This document shows positions 60,506 to 64,000 of a stretch of 64,000 nt of DNA, piece after piece. A program made the position numbers and the translations under genes. The notes beneath the pieces are model-generated. The model was not told the DNA's origin, ran no database searches, and saw only the letters and a program-made list of their open reading frames with translations. This DNA comes from an uncultured Collinsella sp. GTDB lineage: Bacteria > Actinomycetota > Coriobacteriia > Coriobacteriales > Coriobacteriaceae. The stretch's first letter is position 1. Each line of letters opens with the position of its first letter. The stretch spans positions 124,001 to 188,000 of the forward strand of contig CATXID010000002.1 of NCBI GenBank assembly GCA_958369225.1, written 5' to 3'.

Positions 60506-61666
60506 CTAGCGCAGAAGCTCGGACTGCCACGCCTCGAGTTGTTCTGCCAGACTCTTACCGGCTGCGGGCATGTCGATCTGGGGTCGTTTGGGCAGCAGTG
60601 CGCATTTAAGGATTGCCGCGATGGTCTGCGAGACAAAGCGTCGCGTATCCTTGTCAAAGCCTTGCGCAGCCTGGAGCATCACGGGCAGGCTCTCGCGCAG
60701 ATTCCCAGCGATATCCGCAAACCGCTCAGCACCCGTTGCCTCAAACACGGAGAACAACGCATCTACAAAACGCTCGCGCTCGCTAGGCCCCACTGCAAGC
60801 AGCATCTCGCGAATGGAGCCATCAACGTATCGAGCACCGGCGGACAGGCGCTCACAGTACACGAAGTCGCGGCCATCAACCACCCAGCTAAAGGGATTGT
60901 GCTGCAGCAGGCTGAACTCGGTGCTCTCAACGATGGCATAGTCCTCCTGTGTCTCGAACATCATGCCAAAGATCGACGACCGAGGTAGCGTCTTGTCGAT
61001 TCGACCGGAAAGATCGGCAAAGGCGTTGCCGTTCAGAAACTCCTCGACGAAGCCCGGACCATCATGGGAATACACCCGTTCGATTCGCTCACGGGCGACG
61101 TCGGAGCACATCGCCGCACCGTACACCGCAAGGTTTCCGCCCTTGGAATGACCTCCGCACAAAAGCGGCCCGTCAATCGCATCCGCCGCCTCGTCCACAT
61201 AACGCGCCGCAGATTCCTGGGCCGGCACGGGACACCGGAACGCCATGTTGAAGTCCTCTTTCCAGCCCACAATCGTGCTGTCGGTCCCCCGGAAGGAAAG
61301 ATAGCTAAACCCCGCCGGAAACCGGAACGCCATGGCTGCAAACTGCTCCGTCGCCACCACATCGCTCACGGCACGATAGCCGCAAACGTACACGCCACGG
61401 TAGCGAGGACTTGCTGCCACGGCCTCCAACAAGGCCCTGCTCCCCTCTGGATCCCACAGGTCGCCAATCATGTCCCGGTAGCACTCGGCACGAAGCAGCT
61501 CGCGTACGTCTAGGCCCTGCCAGTTCGTCAGCTCCGCCATATCACCCGGCAAACGCAAATAGGACAACCACGCAAAGACCAGGCTATCCACCGCGCAGAA
61601 CGGCCGTTCCTCAAACGGGTCAAACGCCGTCTGGGCATAGGTCAAAAAATTAGGCGAATCCGACAT
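60506..61666 (-). CDS. Mbeg1-like (DUF2974) alpha/beta hydrolase
   Basis: A 386-residue protein of the DUF2974/Mbeg1-like family with an alpha/beta-hydrolase core. The nucleophile elbow is GHSKGGNLAVYGA near residue 173 (Ser in GHSKG); FSYLSFRGTDSTIVGWKEDFNMAF is the lipase-like oxyanion region and SHDGPGF follows. No signal peptide. The substrate is unknown; lipid esters are likely. The gene is bracketed by two related small stem-loops. Confidence 0.85.
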   Translation of the reverse strand: MSDSPNFLTYAQTAFDPFEERPFCAVDSLVFAWLSYLRLPGDMAELTNWQGLDVRELLRAECYRDMIGDLWDPEGSRALLEAVAASPRYRGVYVCGYRAVSDVVATEQFAAMAFRFPAGFSYLSFRGTDSTIVGWKEDFNMAFRCPVPAQESAARYVDEAADAIDGPLLCGGHSKGGNLAVYGAAMCSDVARERIERVYSHDGPGFVEEFLNGNAFADLSGRIDKTLPRSSIFGMMFETQEDYAIVESTEFSLLQHNPFSWVVDGRDFVYCERLSAGARYVDGSIREMLLAVGPSERERFVDALFSVFEATGAERFADIAGNLRESLPVMLQAAQGFDKDTRRFVSQTIAAILKCALLPKRPQIDMPAAGKSLAEQLEAWQSELLR

Positions 61667-61683
61667 GGCGCTCCCATCAACTA

Positions 61684-61714
61684 TGGTGCATTGGGGTCAG
61701 GTTACTTTGCACCA
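61684..61714 (-). repeat. Small stem-loop with AACCTG loop, copy 3
   Basis: Minus strand: TGGTGCA, loop AAGTAACCTGACCCCAA, TGCACCA (perfect 7-bp arms). It shares the loop and most of the stem with the copy at 60470. Confidence 0.6.
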
Positions 61715-61715
61715 A

Positions 61716-61749
61716 AAAGGCGCCCGGACCGTGTGGACCGGACGCCTTT
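61716..61749 (-). terminator. Terminator of ldh
   Basis: AAAGGCGCCCGG pairs with CCGGACGCCTTT (one C-A mismatch); minus strand continues in TTTTTGG. Confidence 0.85.
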
Positions 61750-61780
61750 CATTGTAGCCTGTTGCCCAAAAGAGCTTGAT

Positions 61781-62731
61781 TTAGCAGGAGAAGTCGACGC
61801 TGTCGATGATGTCCTTGAGGGCCTTTGCAGAGGCGGTGAGCTCATGCTGCTCGTCATCGTTCAGCGGCACGGGGACGCGGCAGACAACGCCGTCGCGGCC
61901 AACGACGGTCGGCATGGAGATGGCAAGATCGGACAGGCCATACTCGCCCACCATGAGCGAGGAGACGGGCAGAACGGTCTGCTCGTCACGCATGACGGCG
62001 GTGCAAATGCGCTTCACGGCCATGGCGACGCCATAGTAGGTGGCGTGCTTCTTCTCGATGATGGTGTAGGCGGAGTTCTTGACGTCCTCGGCGATGCGCT
62101 TCTCGGCAGCCTCATGCTCCAGATGACCGTGAAGCTCGCAGAAGGTGTTCAGCGGAACGCCGGCAACCTGGGCGCTGGACCAAGCAACGAACTCGGAGTC
62201 GCCGTGCTCACCCATGACATAGGCCTGGACATCGCGCGGGTCGACCTCAACGTGGGCACCAAGCATCTGCTGCAGACGACCGGTGTCGAGCACGGTACCG
62301 GAGCCGATGACATGGCCCTCGGGCAGGCCGGACATCTTGATGGCGGCATAGGTCAGAACATCGACCGGGTTGGAGACGATGAGCAAAATGCCGTCGAAGC
62401 CGGACTTCTTAATCTCGGGGATAATGGACTTAAAGATGTTGACGTTCTTGTTGACCAGGTCCAAGCGGGTCTCACCGGGCTTCTGGGCAGCGCCAGCGGT
62501 GACAACGATCATGGCGGCGTCGGCGACATCGGAATAATCGCCGGCGTAGATCTTCATCGGCTCGGCAAACGTCATGCCGTGCGCGATATCCAGAGCCTCA
62601 CCCTCGGCGCGGTTCTTGTCCACGTCGATGAGGACCATCTCGGAGAACAGACCGCTCTGCATCAGCGCGAACGCCGAAGACGAACCGACGAAACCGCAGC
62701 CGACAATAGCGACCTTCTTCTCGTTAACCAT
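61781..62731 (-). CDS. ldh: L-lactate dehydrogenase
   Basis: NADH-dependent reduction of pyruvate to L-lactate; 316 residues from ATG 62731 (GGGAG upstream). VAIVGCGFVGSSSAFALMQ at the N-terminus is the NAD site, AAQKPGETRLDLVNKN the mobile loop with Arg, SNPVDVLTYAA, and the catalytic His in VMGEHGDSEF near residue 178. Fermentative role next to the acetate pathway. Separate terminators on both sides. Confidence 0.95.
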   Translation of the reverse strand: MVNEKKVAIVGCGFVGSSSAFALMQSGLFSEMVLIDVDKNRAEGEALDIAHGMTFAEPMKIYAGDYSDVADAAMIVVTAGAAQKPGETRLDLVNKNVNIFKSIIPEIKKSGFDGILLIVSNPVDVLTYAAIKMSGLPEGHVIGSGTVLDTGRLQQMLGAHVEVDPRDVQAYVMGEHGDSEFVAWSSAQVAGVPLNTFCELHGHLEHEAAEKRIAEDVKNSAYTIIEKKHATYYGVAMAVKRICTAVMRDEQTVLPVSSLMVGEYGLSDLAISMPTVVGRDGVVCRVPVPLNDDEQHELTASAKALKDIIDSVDFSC

Positions 62732-62756
62732 TAGAAACTCCCATCTCTCTCCACAA

Positions 62757-62789
62757 GCAAGCCGCCCGGGAACGACCCGAGCGGCTTGC
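62757..62789 (-). terminator. Terminator between the aminotransferase and ldh
   Basis: GCAAGCCGC (62757-62765) and GCGGCTTGC (62781-62789) with inner CCGGG/CCCGA; on the minus strand followed by TTGTGG, a weak T tract. Confidence 0.6.
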
Positions 62790-62932
62790 CGTAATCCCAA
62801 TACATCCAATCGGGACTTTGATTATGCTCCTATTCGCAGCCAAAAATCGACCGTTTACCGAAATTGTTTGCAGGATTCGTAAAATAACTGCACGAAATCG
62901 GTTTCGAGCTATTGACGAGGCGAAATAGCTTT

Positions 62933-64000
62933 CTAATACAGGCCCGCCTCGCGAATGGCCTCGACAGCCAAAGCAATCTGATCGGGCGGCAGGACCAGCG
63001 CCATGCGCACGTGTCCCTCGCCCGAAGGACCAAAGCTCGCGCCCGGCGTCACCACAACGCCGGCCTTCTCCATAAGCTCCTCGCAAAACGCCATGGAATC
63101 GGTGCGACCACCGGGAAGCTTGGCCCACACAAACATAGAGCCATGCGCGTTGGGACGCTCCCAGCCCAAGTTCTCAAGACCGTCGCACAGGGCATCACGG
63201 CGCTCCTGGTACTTCAGACGCTGCGCCTCGACCTCATCGCGCGGGCCGTTGAGGCAGGCGATAGCAGCCTTCTGGATCGGGAAGAACATGCCAAAGTCGA
63301 TCTGGCCGCGCAGTTTGGCAAAGGCAGAGACCACATCCTCGCGGCCGACCAAAAAGCCGATGCGGGCACCAGTGACGTTAAACGACTTGGAGAGCGAGAA
63401 AAACTCCACGCCCACCTCGAGCGCACCGGGATACTGCAAGAAGCTGCCGCCCGGCTCACCGTCAAACACGATATCGGAGTATGCATTGTCGTGAACGATG
63501 AGCAGGTCGTGCTCGCGGGCGAAGGCGATGATCTCCTCGTAGACCTCGGGCGTGCCCACCGAGCCCACCGGGTTGGCGGGCAGCGATACGATCATATACT
63601 TGGCACGATCGGCCACCTCGGGATCGATACCCGCCACATAGGGCAGGTAATTATGCTCGGCAACCAGCGGATAGTACTCGAGCTTGGCATCGGCAATCTT
63701 CGCACCCGCCTCAAAGACCGGGTAGCACGGATCGGGAACCAGGATGGTGTCACCCGGATCGAGCAGGGCCAGGCCCAAATGGCCCACGCCCTCCTGCGTG
63801 CCGTTGCACGACTGCACCATGGACGGTGTAATGCCCGAAACGCCAAAGCGACGCTCATAGTAATCGCACACGGCTTGTTTGAGTTCAGGCAGGTCGCGCA
63901 GGGCATACTTCCACATCTCGGGATCTTGGGCTGCTTGCGTGAGCGCCTCGACCACGTGGCCGTACGGCTTAAAGTCGGGCGTGCCCACGCTCATGTTGTA
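62933..64000 (-). CDS. Class I aminotransferase, cut by window edge
   Basis: The frame is open to the right edge, so the N-terminus is missing; 355 residues are visible, from about SVGTPDFKPYGHVVEAL. PLP lysine in FFSLSKSFNVTGARIGFLVG, PANPVGSVG and DNAYSDIVFDGEPG are class I motifs. The pattern resembles LL-diaminopimelate and N-acetyl-diaminopimelate aminotransferases, which would fit the DapH pathway in the same window, but alanine-type substrates cannot be excluded. Confidence 0.88.
   Translation of the reverse strand, partial: YNMSVGTPDFKPYGHVVEALTQAAQDPEMWKYALRDLPELKQAVCDYYERRFGVSGITPSMVQSCNGTQEGVGHLGLALLDPGDTILVPDPCYPVFEAGAKIADAKLEYYPLVAEHNYLPYVAGIDPEVADRAKYMIVSLPANPVGSVGTPEVYEEIIAFAREHDLLIVHDNAYSDIVFDGEPGGSFLQYPGALEVGVEFFSLSKSFNVTGARIGFLVGREDVVSAFAKLRGQIDFGMFFPIQKAAIACLNGPRDEVEAQRLKYQERRDALCDGLENLGWERPNAHGSMFVWAKLPGGRTDSMAFCEELMEKAGVVVTPGASFGPSGEGHVRMALVLPPDQIALAVEAIREAGLY

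Overview
The window is high-GC, gene-dense bacterial chromosome. Its gene set points to a fermentative gut Actinomycetota of the class Coriobacteriia, most likely Collinsella: arginine deiminase pathway, pta with two acetate kinases, L-lactate dehydrogenase, a D-aspartate ligase/aspartate racemase pair, a modular ECF transporter and a compact dcw cluster. This assignment rests on gene content and codon use, because no rRNA or tRNA gene was found. There is no prophage, IS element or CRISPR array.

Layout. 1-5.7 kb: start of the dcw cluster on the minus strand (mraZ, rsmH, an FtsL-like gene, ftsI, murF cut by the edge) behind a good promoter with MraZ-type boxes and an SOS-box-like site. 5.7-10.6 kb: xerD, pyrG, a small winged-helix regulator and a DUF1846 gene. 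10.9-18.5 kb: arginine catabolism (YfcC-type carrier, arcB, two nucleotide-identical arcA copies flanking an aminotransferase gene). 18.5-25 kb (plus): ppk1, RlmD-type methyltransferase, DJ-1/PfpI, Maf and a P1-type peptidase. 25-27.5 kb: family 2 glycosyltransferase and UDP-galactopyranose mutase. 27.6-31.6 kb: pta facing two tandem ackA paralogues. 31.6-34 kb: an AT-richer MFS/LysR pair. 34-38 kb: HIT, xseB, xseA, a YugP-like protease and rnd. 38-41.3 kb: lipid kinase, a 30-residue membrane peptide and a wall-anchored C69 peptidase. 41.4-45.7 kb: two TrpP-like S components followed by a fused ECF ATPase and EcfT, preceded by a Trp-Trp-Trp leader peptide and an attenuator. 45.7-48.7 kb: aspartate racemase, D-Asp-ligase-like ATP-grasp enzyme and MOSC protein. 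48.9-54.3 kb: secreted coiled-coil/lysozyme-like protein, Ser/Thr kinase, helix-turn-helix protein, lipoprotein, small membrane protein and M20 amidohydrolase. 54.4-58.5 kb: a lysine riboswitch in front of an in-frame lysA-dapA fusion, dapB and dapH. 58.5-64 kb: toxin-antitoxin pair, NA37-like protein, Mbeg1-like hydrolase, ldh and an aminotransferase cut by the edge.

Regulatory RNA and repeats stand out. The strongest candidates for something undescribed are: (i) a Trp-codon attenuator placed on a transporter module; (ii) three long intergenic hairpins with different 21-29 bp arms around cores of constant 67-69 nt, two of which are clear homologues with compensatory changes; (iii) identical arcA genes whose separate promoters share one architecture; (iv) the lysA-dapA fusion with an internal start; (v) a lipoprotein mRNA whose ribosome-binding site is locked in a perfect 14-bp stem.
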